47,168 nt of DNA from a virus. Below the pieces are notes generated by a model. The model was not told where the DNA came from and did no database searches. It saw only the letters and a list, made by a program, of their open reading frames with translations. This document shows positions 1 to 7,369 of the stretch, one piece after another (within the stretch, counting starts at the first letter, position 1; every line of letters begins with the position of its first letter). Both the position numbers and the translations under genes were made by a program. The stretch covers positions 1 through 47,168 of the IMG/VR virus record IMGVR_UViG_3300012917_000007, one strand, 5' to 3'.

Positions 1-671
1 GAAGCTTCGTCAGCTGAGCGGGCTGAATTTGAGGCTCCCGTCGAAAGGTTCTCGATATTTGCCATTGCCGCCGTGCGTGCGCGGTCGAGTATGTTGCCCT
101 GATGAATCTGCTCGCTTCCGCCACCGAGGCCCCTTCGCAAGAGTGAGAAGTTGGTTTGCCGCTGCGCTTCAGCTGTCTGCTCATCGAGCGGCTGTTGCTG
201 ATAATCCTGAACTGCTTTTGCGATATCAGCGTAAGACTTGTTTCGAGCTGCGAAGTTGGCAGCAGCAACCGGATCCCATGTGCTGGTAGGGGTGCTGGCA
301 GGAACGCCACTGGAAGGCCGCGCATTTGGATCAGGAAATATCCGCAATCCGCCGGAAGTCCCGGGTGCCGCATTGGGGTCCACTGCACCCCCGGGCTGGT
401 AGCCGAAGATCCTGTTGACCGTGGCGATGGAGCTATTCTTCGCCGCCTGCTCCGCATCCGCGCGAGCTTGAGCATCGGCAGCTCCGGTATCTGTCGGAGG
501 GAGGAATGTCTGATCCAACTTACCGGTGATCCTCGGACCGGTATCACCGGAAGGAAGGCCCAAAGGCTGCCCCGGACCAAGGGGATCGAAACGCCCCCGC
601 CCGCCGCCGATACTCAAGTGCCGACCGAGCTTATTGGTCGCGTGTCCTGCGCCGCTGAATGCGCCAGCCAT
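1..671 (-). CDS. Virion-associated protein, N-terminal part (cut by window edge)
   Basis: Open on the minus strand from the ATG at 671 to base 1 without a stop (223 codons plus 2 bases). The start overlaps the stop of the upstream gene as TAATG. The product is rich in Gly, Ala, Gln and Pro, with no recognised domain; it begins MAGAFSGAGHATNKLG and later has a Gln/Ala-rich helical stretch. Composition and position, after the nozzle and GNAT-like genes, fit a podovirus internal virion or ejection protein. The minus-strand fragment at 46878-47168 at the other end has the same composition and lies just before the next internal virion gene, so the two are probably one gene opened by the assembly. 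Joining the ends directly puts them out of frame. Function is inferred from context only. Confidence 0.7.
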   Translation of the reverse strand, partial: MAGAFSGAGHATNKLGRHLSIGGGRGRFDPLGPGQPLGLPSGDTGPRITGKLDQTFLPPTDTGAADAQARADAEQAAKNSSIATVNRIFGYQPGGAVDPNAAPGTSGGLRIFPDPNARPSSGVPASTPTSTWDPVAAANFAARNKSYADIAKAVQDYQQQPLDEQTAEAQRQTNFSLLRRGLGGGSEQIHQGNILDRARTAAMANIENLSTGASNSARSADEA

Positions 672-1123
672 TAAGGCACCATCCCGTAACTGAGGAGGTC
701 CTCACGGTGAGCCCCTCCACAAACCATCCGACCTTCGAAGTTGAACCTCAGATGCTCGAGCAATCTTACCGCCCCTTCAGAATCGAGGCATTGAGCTTGC
801 AGCCTGTGGAATCCAGTTCCATCGAAAATGCCCTTCACAAGACGTTGGGTGAAGCTGTAGAGCTCCTTTGGCCTGTCCCAGCCTTGATCGGTGCAGATGA
901 GCCACAAGTGGGCAACTCCCTTGATCGGCTCTGCAATCCCGCCCACTGCGACGGGAAGATTGTCGATCACGCGCGCCCAGCGGGTGAGGGTCTCTTCGAA
1001 ACGACGAATGGCGAACATCTCCAGATTCTGATCCCCGATAAAGGCGCGGATGCTACGCAAATCTTCCTCGCGCGCGTTCGCGATCACGTAAGCCAGATCG
1101 ACAAGGGTCGCTTGCCTGATCAT
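671..1123 (-). CDS. GNAT-like virion protein (T7 gp13-like)
   Basis: 150 residues. The ATG at 1123 overlaps the upstream TGA as ATGA; a longer in-frame ATG at 1333 exists but would sit deep inside the nozzle gene and gives a non-protein-like Arg/Ser/His-rich extension. The start MIRQATLVD and the later LEHLRFNFEG segment resemble the acetyltransferase-fold proteins of podoviruses (T7 gp13, internal virion protein A), which act in virion assembly and may not be catalytic. It lies directly after the tail-nozzle gene, the usual place for this family. Whether it binds acetyl-CoA cannot be told from sequence. Confidence 0.6.
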   Translation of the reverse strand: MIRQATLVDLAYVIANAREEDLRSIRAFIGDQNLEMFAIRRFEETLTRWARVIDNLPVAVGGIAEPIKGVAHLWLICTDQGWDRPKELYSFTQRLVKGIFDGTGFHRLQAQCLDSEGAVRLLEHLRFNFEGRMVCGGAHREDLLSYGMVP

Positions 1124-2517
1124 GGGCCTCCTGAAATCCCGAGATCGTTGTAATAGATCTTGAGCCAATCGAGCTTGAAAGCTTCCCCGGCGGCATGGGT
1201 GAATACAGGGGCAACTTCTTCCGCCATCACCTCGAGCGGGATGATCGGACCCGGCCTCGTATCCGAACTGAGAGTGACGGTATCGGTGATCTTGGTCGGA
1301 TCGCGAGGGTCGAACCGCAAAGCCAGTGTGCAAGTTCCCTGAACCACCGCATCGACCGCGTAGATCTGCTTCATATGCCCACCGAGCTTCAGATCGAGGT
1401 AAGGCATTTCGATCAAGACGCTAACCGTGACACCGTCATCGGTGAATTGCGTCGGATCCAGCCGGTAGACCGCGTCACCGGAACGAAGATAGAGAAATTG
1501 ATTCAGCGGAGCAAAATCATCGACAGTGAAGGGAAATATGTACTGCGACCATGCGGAAATCTTCGAGGTGCGGGAGAAGGTGAAGACCCAGATCGTCGTA
1601 CCCACGGCGAGCCAGTATTGCCCCAGCCCGGGGACGTAAGCCCCGATCGGAGTGCCTGTGAGGGTCGGTACGACCAGAGTATCGATCGGCGATCCGACAT
1701 CCACATCTTGCATATTGCTGGTGAATGCCGCGATCGTGAGGGATCGAACTCCCATGGCGGATGCAAAAAAGATATCCGTTGAGAATGCAGCTGGTGTCCT
1801 TGGGAAAGGACAACCGACGCCGTAGATCCTCTGGAAGAGGGCGTTATTTGTCGGGTTCTGATCGACGGTCCACATCTGGGCACCGTCCTTGAAGAAAATC
1901 CCGAGCTTATTCTGGTACTGTCCCAAGGCAGTCACCACCTGAGACCCGTCTTGCTGGATTCCGGGGGAAATGAATCCCGCATCGGTGACCCCTGTCCAAT
2001 TTCTCGGATTGCCTGCCGCGCTGAACCTGACAGTTGAACCTTCTCCAGCACCAGCGGCCCATATTTTAGAAGCTGAAAGAGAGACGGCTTTGGTCTGCGG
2101 GCAGTTGGGATCGGTGATTCTCGTGGGGCTTGTCCCGTCAAGGTAATGATGCCACACGGATCCGTCGGCATATTCGACCACGGCATACAAAAAGCCGAGG
2201 AACGGGAGACAGAAGTGCGCTCGCACGACAGATTGGCTCAGCGTCGGGTGCGGGACTTTATTCGCGACGAAGAGAGGATTCGCATGAACGATCGTCCCGT
2301 TCTCGTAGAAGGTGTTCAGGACTCCCAGCGCTGGCCGGAGGCCTTTTGTCCCGGCTTCCAACGTCGCGACCTTGACTGCTGCGGGCCTTTTTGTCAGGGT
2401 GTGGCCGGTATTGACGTAAGCATTCTGCAGAACGCGAAGCCGATTCGCATCGCTTACCGACGGACCTTTCCGGAGATCAAGCCCGAGGTCGAACTTGTCG
2501 TAAGTGATCTCGGCCAC
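1120..2517 (-). CDS. Tail nozzle / stabilisation protein (P22 gp10-like)
   Basis: 465 residues. It starts at the ATG at 2517, next to the stop of the upstream gene at 2518. The sequence has many short beta-type segments with repeated Trp/Tyr/Gly motifs (for example FSAAGNPRNWTG and FKDGAQMWTVDQNP), typical of the beta-propeller nozzle proteins of P22-like and T7-like podoviruses that extend the portal-adaptor channel. The N-terminus, with RLRVLQNAYVNTGHTLTKRP, matches the usual opening of this family, where a column of values is read against a strand 'with header'. It follows the adaptor gene, as expected. The family call is by pattern recognition. Confidence 0.7.
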   Translation of the reverse strand: MAEITYDKFDLGLDLRKGPSVSDANRLRVLQNAYVNTGHTLTKRPAAVKVATLEAGTKGLRPALGVLNTFYENGTIVHANPLFVANKVPHPTLSQSVVRAHFCLPFLGFLYAVVEYADGSVWHHYLDGTSPTRITDPNCPQTKAVSLSASKIWAAGAGEGSTVRFSAAGNPRNWTGVTDAGFISPGIQQDGSQVVTALGQYQNKLGIFFKDGAQMWTVDQNPTNNALFQRIYGVGCPFPRTPAAFSTDIFFASAMGVRSLTIAAFTSNMQDVDVGSPIDTLVVPTLTGTPIGAYVPGLGQYWLAVGTTIWVFTFSRTSKISAWSQYIFPFTVDDFAPLNQFLYLRSGDAVYRLDPTQFTDDGVTVSVLIEMPYLDLKLGGHMKQIYAVDAVVQGTCTLALRFDPRDPTKITDTVTLSSDTRPGPIIPLEVMAEEVAPVFTHAAGEAFKLDWLKIYYNDLGISGGP

Positions 2518-2895
2518 TCAATCCGCCGCGATGACATTGACAGAGTAAGTGAAGCTCGTGGCGGCGGAATGGACCGCCTCCACCCGGATGGTATCCGGAA
2601 GGAAGTCATTCACCGAAACGTTGGCGGTCACGGGAGCACCGGGGTAAATCGAGAGGACCACAGTCGATACTGCCACGATTGCCGCCGAGGCAAGGAGGGT
2701 GAAGTACTTCCCGCTCAGCTTGTCCTTCCCTTTCACGGTGAAGGTCACCGTGTCGACCCCGGGAACGACAGTCATATCGATCACCACCTTGCACCCGAGG
2801 TAAGGCCTGACATCGATATCAGCGCTATTGGAGCTCGCGGTGCGCGCGGCGGATGCGAATGCGGTATTGTTTGCAGTCTCTGCTGGCAAGGGCAT
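2518..2895 (-). CDS. Small virion structural protein (beta-sandwich type)
   Basis: 125 residues with ATG at 2895 behind GGAGAAACTC. It opens with a run of small residues (TANNTAFASAARTASSNSAD) followed by alternating beta segments including VVIDMTVVPG, FTVKGKDKLSGKYFTLL and YPGAPVTANVSVNDFLP. This layout recurs in small phage head or tail proteins encoded between adaptor and tail genes, often annotated as hypothetical structural proteins. It may decorate the capsid or tail, but nothing in the sequence proves which. Confidence 0.6.
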   Translation of the reverse strand: MPLPAETANNTAFASAARTASSNSADIDVRPYLGCKVVIDMTVVPGVDTVTFTVKGKDKLSGKYFTLLASAAIVAVSTVVLSIYPGAPVTANVSVNDFLPDTIRVEAVHSAATSFTYSVNVIAAD

Positions 2896-2904
2896 GAGTT
2901 TCTC

Positions 2905-3615
2905 CTACACGACGATAGGCTTCGGAAGCGGAGTGGGATCAAGAGAAGGATGAGAAGGTCGGTCTCTCCTGAATCGTCCTTCTCCGAAGGAGTGCCTCTT
3001 CAATCGAGAGAGCAGTTGCGTCAGCTGATCGCCGTAAATCTTCGCATCCGGCTGGCGATATTGCGCCTTCGCGGTCGCGAGGGCGTAGAGGAAGATGATA
3101 TCGTCATCGATCGTGGGCAAGTCCGCATCCTGAGAAAACCTGCCCAACGACTTCACATACCACACCCGGATCGAGTAAACACGATCGGCGGCAGGCCAGA
3201 TCTCCAACTGATCGCGAGGCTCATAACGCTGCGGGTAGGGTTGGTTGGTGGTGATGTTGTACCACTCATTCGGAATTCCCTCGTGCATCGGGAGCCATTG
3301 CGAGGTGGGAGAAACGCCCGCATTCACAGCCATCCTTTGGATTCGGCTCTTATTCGCATCTGACGGAAAGTCGATGAAGTTCTGCCCGATACCGAGGCTC
3401 AAGTCTGGCTTCAGGTTGGTTTCCGTCGTGAGGCCTGTCCTCACCGAGAGGACGTTGAAATCGAACTGCTCGTAGAGAAAACTCTGCGCGGATCGAAGAA
3501 ACGAATCGATCACGGGCCCCGTGATGCCCGAGTTCGGCCCGGTCGAGGCAAAGCCAAGCCGATCGCGCAACTCGGCGCGAAGGGCTTGGAGTGCTCTGGA
3601 GGGCGGATAGCTCAT
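2905..3615 (-). CDS. Head-tail adaptor / tail tubular protein A-like (P22 gp4-like)
   Basis: 236 residues; the start overlaps the preceding stop by four bases. It is mainly helical at the N-terminus (RALQALRAELRDRLGF, then FLRSAQSFLYEQFDF), with a central beta portion and a helical end (DDIIFLYALATAKAQYRQPD). The segment around RYEPRDQLEIWPAAD, where a Tyr/Arg-rich strand precedes a physical-quantity-like loop, is typical of the dodecameric ring that joins the portal to the nozzle in podoviruses. The position between capsid-proximal genes and the nozzle supports the call. Confidence 0.7.
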   Translation of the reverse strand: MSYPPSRALQALRAELRDRLGFASTGPNSGITGPVIDSFLRSAQSFLYEQFDFNVLSVRTGLTTETNLKPDLSLGIGQNFIDFPSDANKSRIQRMAVNAGVSPTSQWLPMHEGIPNEWYNITTNQPYPQRYEPRDQLEIWPAADRVYSIRVWYVKSLGRFSQDADLPTIDDDIIFLYALATAKAQYRQPDAKIYGDQLTQLLSRLKRHSFGEGRFRRDRPSHPSLDPTPLPKPIVV

Positions 3616-3800
3616 GCGGCCTTGTCGAGTTCTTCAGGGACTTCAGGGACCGGCTCGGAGGAAGGTCCGTCTGTTTCCACATCGATCGCCCCAGCACCGT
3701 GGATCGCGGAAAGACGAGCGATGAGGCCTTCTTCCGTCTCCCCGATCATCGGCTCGACCGGGATCCTGCTCGCGTCACGCCTTACGAAAATCCTGCTCAT
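3612..3800 (-). CDS. Small hypothetical protein, 62 aa
   Basis: The ATG at 3800 overlaps the upstream stop as ATGA and the end overlaps the adaptor start, so it is translationally coupled on both sides. The first half is mixed charged (SRIFVRRDASRIPVEP) and the C-terminal half is very acidic with Pro and Glu. No family recognised. It is always co-transcribed with capsid and adaptor genes here, so a structural or assembly role is likely. Confidence 0.6.
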   Translation of the reverse strand: MSRIFVRRDASRIPVEPMIGETEEGLIARLSAIHGAGAIDVETDGPSSEPVPEVPEELDKAA

Positions 3801-4381
3801 GTTCCCTCCGTTTGCGGTTCATCTTGCGGGGTGAGGAGCGCAATCAGCTCGTTCCTCGTGTTCGACTTCTCGTACAGAATCCCTTCCCGGTCGAGCTTCT
3901 CCCGAAGCTCGGCGATGCTCATTTCCTCGATACTCTTCACCCCGAGGGATTTGGTGAAACGCCCTTCGCGGAATTGCCCGTAGACGTACTCTACATTGGC
4001 GATCTTGTACTCGTGATGCATCCCGTAGACGTCCACCATCCGCCGGTACTCCTCCTGCGGCTCGCCCTTGAATTCTTCACCGAGATGCAGCTGACGACCG
4101 AGAAGCTCAGCAGTGCTGACTTCCTCGATCTCGATCTCCTTCTTCGCGATCGCGAGCTTGATCGGATGATCGATCGGCATATCCTTCAGGATCACCGCTT
4201 GCGTCGAGCCCTTGATCACGGTCGCCTTCAAGGACTTCGGGGCGAGATCCCTGAGCGAGAGACGACGTACCGCCCCCTCGCCATGGATCGTGTCGAGGAT
4301 CGCCACCTCATGCTCGAAGCACGTGATCGGAGTCGAGTCGGTCACCCCGCGCTGAACTACTACCAGTACACGCTTGCTCAT
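3797..4381 (-). CDS. Capsid-proximal protein with C-terminal SAP/HeH-like motif
   Basis: 194 residues, ATG at 4381 behind AAGGAGACAAAA. The first 150 residues are mixed alpha/beta with no recognised fold. The C-terminal 35 residues (IEEMSIAELREKLDREGI, then KSNTRNELIALL) look like a SAP/HeH/LEM-type helix-extended loop-helix, a small module that often binds nucleic acid or other proteins. It sits just downstream of the major capsid terminator, so it is transcribed at a reduced level relative to capsid. A role at the DNA-capsid interface is possible but is inference. Confidence 0.6.
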   Translation of the reverse strand: MSKRVLVVVQRGVTDSTPITCFEHEVAILDTIHGEGAVRRLSLRDLAPKSLKATVIKGSTQAVILKDMPIDHPIKLAIAKKEIEIEEVSTAELLGRQLHLGEEFKGEPQEEYRRMVDVYGMHHEYKIANVEYVYGQFREGRFTKSLGVKSIEEMSIAELREKLDREGILYEKSNTRNELIALLTPQDEPQTEGT

Positions 4382-4402
4382 TTTTGTCTCCTTGGGTTAA
4401 AG

Positions 4403-4437
4403 AAAAAAGCCCCCGGGCCGTTGCCGGTCGGGGGCTT
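4403..4437 (-). terminator. Rho-independent terminator after major capsid gene
   Basis: Read on the minus strand this is a GC-rich hairpin: AAGCCCCCG pairs with CGGGGGCTT around an inner CCGGCAACGG stem-loop, and the 3' arm runs into TTTTTT. It lies 17 bases after the capsid stop and just before the SD of the next gene, so it would cut read-through from the very abundant capsid message. Confidence 0.85.
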
Positions 4438-4453
4438 CCGCACAGCCGTGCTT

Positions 4454-5521
4454 CTACGCTACAGAGAGAACTGCTTGCGCGTTCGACCGGCTCAGGGTCT
4501 CCGCCCCGCGCCACGTCATTCCCCAGTAGTACTCGTACTTGTCATACGCCCTCGGGGGTTTGCGGGTGATCATGTCGTGACCTTGCAGAGGCCGCAGGCG
4601 GAGGTACTTGGTGTTCATCATGTACATCCGCTTGTCCCACGGGGTGCCGGGGCCGTAGAGGGTATCCAGATCGGCGAACTCCGGGCTCCACTCCATCGGC
4701 ACGCCATGGAAGGCGAACTGGTCGAGCTCCGTCCCAGCCTTGACTTCACGGAAGATCGCGACTGAACCGTAATCCACGCGACCGAAGGTCTTGGTCATGA
4801 ATTGACGGAACCCGTCGAGGAAAAGCCCACCAGCGATGATCTTGTTGGGACGCCCGCCGTTACGGACGCAGGCGCGCCACGAGATTTCCATCTGATCGAG
4901 GATATTCCCGGTAGTGGTGGTGGTGGTGAGGCCGGTGGATGCGGTATTCCTCCACCAGATGTTGGACGCGAGGGAACGGTCGATCGATCCGACGACCCCG
5001 GTGGTCGGGGTGAGGGAGACGAGAGCATCCAGCCCCACGACCGCATCGGCGGATTGCGTGCCGTCGAGGTGCAGCGCTTGGCTGAACTTCTCCTCGAAAC
5101 CGAGCCTCAGGATTTCCGACTGCTCCTGAAAGAGGTTCGTCAGCTGGAGCTTCTCCGCATCCGACGCATCGGTCGCGGCGTGGGAATTCTCATTGATGAT
5201 GATCCCGTTTTGCGCCAGACGATCCTCGTCCAACGCGAAGCCGTCATGCGCCGCGCGCCACGCGAAGAGGGTCACTTCGATCGACTGCCGACGGTTGTAG
5301 GTGACGACTTGCGCCCCGTTGAACCACTGGAAGTTCGATTGGTACCTGTAGCGCAGCTGCTCGGAGATGTACTGCTTTGCGCCCGGGGCTTCCTGCTTCG
5401 ATGCCATGAGCGCCTTGAGGAACGGACGTTCGACCGCGATCTGGTCGATCGGATTATTTCTGAGGTAATAATCCAAACCTATTTTCCCTGCGTCTACGAT
5501 GTCCTGTGAGCTAAAAGGCAT
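4454..5521 (-). CDS. Major capsid protein
   Basis: 355 residues, ATG at 5521 behind GGAGATCCAAA, a site inside the 3' end of the HNH gene. Length and features fit an HK97-fold podovirus coat protein: a helical N-arm (QDIVDAGKIGLDYYLRNN), an extended-loop-like region rich in Tyr/Gln/Arg, a long spine helix (LQLTNLFQEQSEILRLGFEEKF) and a C-terminal domain with PNKIIAGGLFLDGFRQFM and an aromatic-rich tail. It lies downstream of the scaffold gene and is followed by a strong terminator, the classical arrangement. It should be the most abundant virion protein. Confidence 0.85.
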   Translation of the reverse strand: MPFSSQDIVDAGKIGLDYYLRNNPIDQIAVERPFLKALMASKQEAPGAKQYISEQLRYRYQSNFQWFNGAQVVTYNRRQSIEVTLFAWRAAHDGFALDEDRLAQNGIIINENSHAATDASDAEKLQLTNLFQEQSEILRLGFEEKFSQALHLDGTQSADAVVGLDALVSLTPTTGVVGSIDRSLASNIWWRNTASTGLTTTTTTGNILDQMEISWRACVRNGGRPNKIIAGGLFLDGFRQFMTKTFGRVDYGSVAIFREVKAGTELDQFAFHGVPMEWSPEFADLDTLYGPGTPWDKRMYMMNTKYLRLRPLQGHDMITRKPPRAYDKYEYYWGMTWRGAETLSRSNAQAVLSVA

Positions 5522-6017
5522 TTTGGATCTCCAAATTCTTGGAGGACTTCTCGCGATTCACCGACTTCGTCACGACTCGCAAATTTCCTTCCAAGTGAAG
5601 TCCGCACACGCCGTGTCCGCGAAGCGGGACGACATGATCGACTTCCCAAGGAATGCCTGTGGCTTTCGTTCTCAACGATGCGAGATCGTAAATCTCTCGC
5701 ATGAAGAAAAGATTGGCCCAAGCTGGCGTGGCACTTTTTATGACCTTGCGCCGATGCGAAAGATGAATCTTCGCAGTTAAAAACGCGCGTTCCTTATTCG
5801 CTTGATACCAAATCGCTGTTCTCGCGCGGGCACGAGCCATATAGACAGGATCATGCTTTTGCGTTGAATGGTAAAAAGCTAATGAACGAACTCGCGCCTC
5901 GGCGCGAACACGGTCTCGATGCCTTGCCCGAAACTCGCGAGAGCGTTTCGCCGCATGACCGCTTTCGCGATCTCTACGGTGCCACGCCTTTTGCGCTTCT
6001 GGGTCTTTGAACGGCAA
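5511..6017 (-). CDS. HNH homing endonuclease inserted between scaffold and capsid
   Basis: 168 residues from the TTG at 6017, which has GAGAGG six bases upstream and gives the typical phage-HNH opening MPFKDPEAQKAWHRRDRE; an upstream in-frame TTG at 6053 is less likely. The N-terminal 90 residues are Arg/Lys/His-rich (DNA contacts). The catalytic core reads WEVDHVVPL, then LHLEGNLRVVTKSVNREKS, the D-H...N...N/K pattern of HNH nucleases that pair a DH dyad with a later Asn. The gene overlaps the capsid start by 11 bases. Base composition looks less GC-rich than its neighbours (judged by eye), fitting a mobile free-standing endonuclease that landed between two essential genes. Confidence 0.8.
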   Translation of the reverse strand: MPFKDPEAQKAWHRRDRESGHAAKRSREFRARHRDRVRAEARVRSLAFYHSTQKHDPVYMARARARTAIWYQANKERAFLTAKIHLSHRRKVIKSATPAWANLFFMREIYDLASLRTKATGIPWEVDHVVPLRGHGVCGLHLEGNLRVVTKSVNREKSSKNLEIQNAF

Positions 6018-6169
6018 AGAATCCCTCTCGCAAAACTGAAACGGTCGGGCCAATTCAGGCCCCTCTAGTCGATGACGAATCGACTTTCAGTCTGCGGGAG
6101 GCGAAACCGCGTACAGCCTCATGCGGGAGGTGATCCCCGCTTACACCGTCCGGTGAACGATTCCGGTAC
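6018..6169 (-). other. Structured intergenic leader before HNH gene
   Basis: 152 bases with no gene between the scaffold stop and the HNH start. On the minus strand it holds a GCGGG/CCCGC hairpin, a perfect 7-bp hairpin AGTCGAT-TCGTC-ATCGACT (6067-6085), and a GGGCC-TGAATT-GGCCC hairpin next to the HNH ribosome site. Together they could hold back HNH translation or mark the edge of the inserted element. No known RNA family recognised. Confidence 0.45.
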
Positions 6170-7360
6170 TCAGTTCGGTCTTCCCGGTGGCGTGTGGCCC
6201 CATTGCGCTTCGAACATCGACTTCGGCTCCGTTACAGCACCTGTCGGAGCCCCGCCTGCTCGAATGGGCCTCGCACCCGGTACCGCTGCTGGAACCTTCT
6301 CCACCGTGATATTGGCGTAAGCGAGCTTCAGCGTCGGCAACCACTGGTGAGGCAGGTAAGTCTTTACTACCTCATCAACGATAGGTAGCAGCTTACCCTC
6401 CTTGATCTTGAAGTCAAGATCGTTCTCGGAGAGTTCCTTGGTCCACGCGCCGATCGCGTCGAGGGACTCGTGCACGCTTTTCAACGTCTGCTCATCCGTC
6501 TGTCTTTTCGAGCCTTGCTCCGCCGCGTTGCGCCGGGCTGCCTCTTCGCGGGCCGCATTCTCGCGCCGGTTCTTGGCGATCTCGAGGGCCGCATCTTCGG
6601 TGATTTTGAAGTCGCTGACTTGCGTCTTAAGGTCGGGAAAGTCTTCCAAGAGATCGTACCCGGGGATCTTTTTCCCCATCCGCTGGGCGAGGGCTTTGTA
6701 TTCCGCCTCGACCACCTTAAAGGCCGTCTCCAGATTTCCGCTCTTGACTGCTTGGTTGTAGGCCAGCATCCGGTCGAAATCTTCGGGGCTGGTCTGGGTG
6801 TCCTTCAAGATCTTCTGAAACCCGAGCAAGGTCGACTCGAGCTCCTTGTGAGCCCCGCTGACGCGCGCGAGCTCTGTCGCTTGCTCCTTGACGGTGGCCG
6901 AGAGGGCCCTGAAGCGCTCTTGGGCGGGTGCGCTCAGCCCTTCAGGCAACTCATGGAGCGTCTTCGGGTCGGGTTTTTTGTCCTTCTTGTCGTCGGGTTT
7001 TGCGTCTGTTTTGGCCTCTTTCGACGGCTTTTCCTTGTCGCCTATAGGGGTTTTCGCCTCTTTCTCCGGTTTCGTCGCATCTGGAGCTGGTTTTTCTGGG
7101 ATTTCCTTCCCTGCGGCCCTTGCGGTGCTCTTGAAGGACTCCTCCAAGGCCTCACGCATCGATTTCGGACCTTCAGGGGCTGGCTTCTCTGCAGGCTTCT
7201 CGGTACTCTTGTCACCGGGGGCCGGTTCGGCATCCGATGGCTCCGGGGAGTCACCGGCAACTTCAGCCGCCCCGGCTCCCTTCCCTTCAGCACCCCCGCC
7301 TTCAGGAACCGCCATCATCACGAGCGGCAGCAGCCATTTGAAACTCAACAATTCGAACAT
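6170..7360 (-). CDS. Scaffolding protein
   Basis: 396 residues, ATG at 7360 behind TAGGAGAGAAC. After a short hydrophobic start (FELLSFKWLLPLVMMAVP) comes a 110-residue low-complexity Pro/Lys/Glu/Ala region, then long charged helices with coiled-coil character and a compact C-terminal part, the composition of podovirus scaffold proteins that guide capsid assembly and leave before packaging. It lies upstream of the major capsid gene, separated only by the HNH insertion. The hydrophobic N-terminus is unusual for a scaffold; a second start at the Met-Met pair (residues 15-16) is possible, but the good ribosome site favours 7360. Confidence 0.75.
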   Translation of the reverse strand: MFELLSFKWLLPLVMMAVPEGGGAEGKGAGAAEVAGDSPEPSDAEPAPGDKSTEKPAEKPAPEGPKSMREALEESFKSTARAAGKEIPEKPAPDATKPEKEAKTPIGDKEKPSKEAKTDAKPDDKKDKKPDPKTLHELPEGLSAPAQERFRALSATVKEQATELARVSGAHKELESTLLGFQKILKDTQTSPEDFDRMLAYNQAVKSGNLETAFKVVEAEYKALAQRMGKKIPGYDLLEDFPDLKTQVSDFKITEDAALEIAKNRRENAAREEAARRNAAEQGSKRQTDEQTLKSVHESLDAIGAWTKELSENDLDFKIKEGKLLPIVDEVVKTYLPHQWLPTLKLAYANITVEKVPAAVPGARPIRAGGAPTGAVTEPKSMFEAQWGHTPPGRPN

Positions 7361-7369
7361 TGTTCTCTC

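Noticed and set aside
1124-1333. Longer start for the GNAT-like gene at 1333
   Set aside because: Extension of 70 codons is Arg/His/Ser-rich noise inside the nozzle gene; the ATGA overlap at 1123 is a better start.
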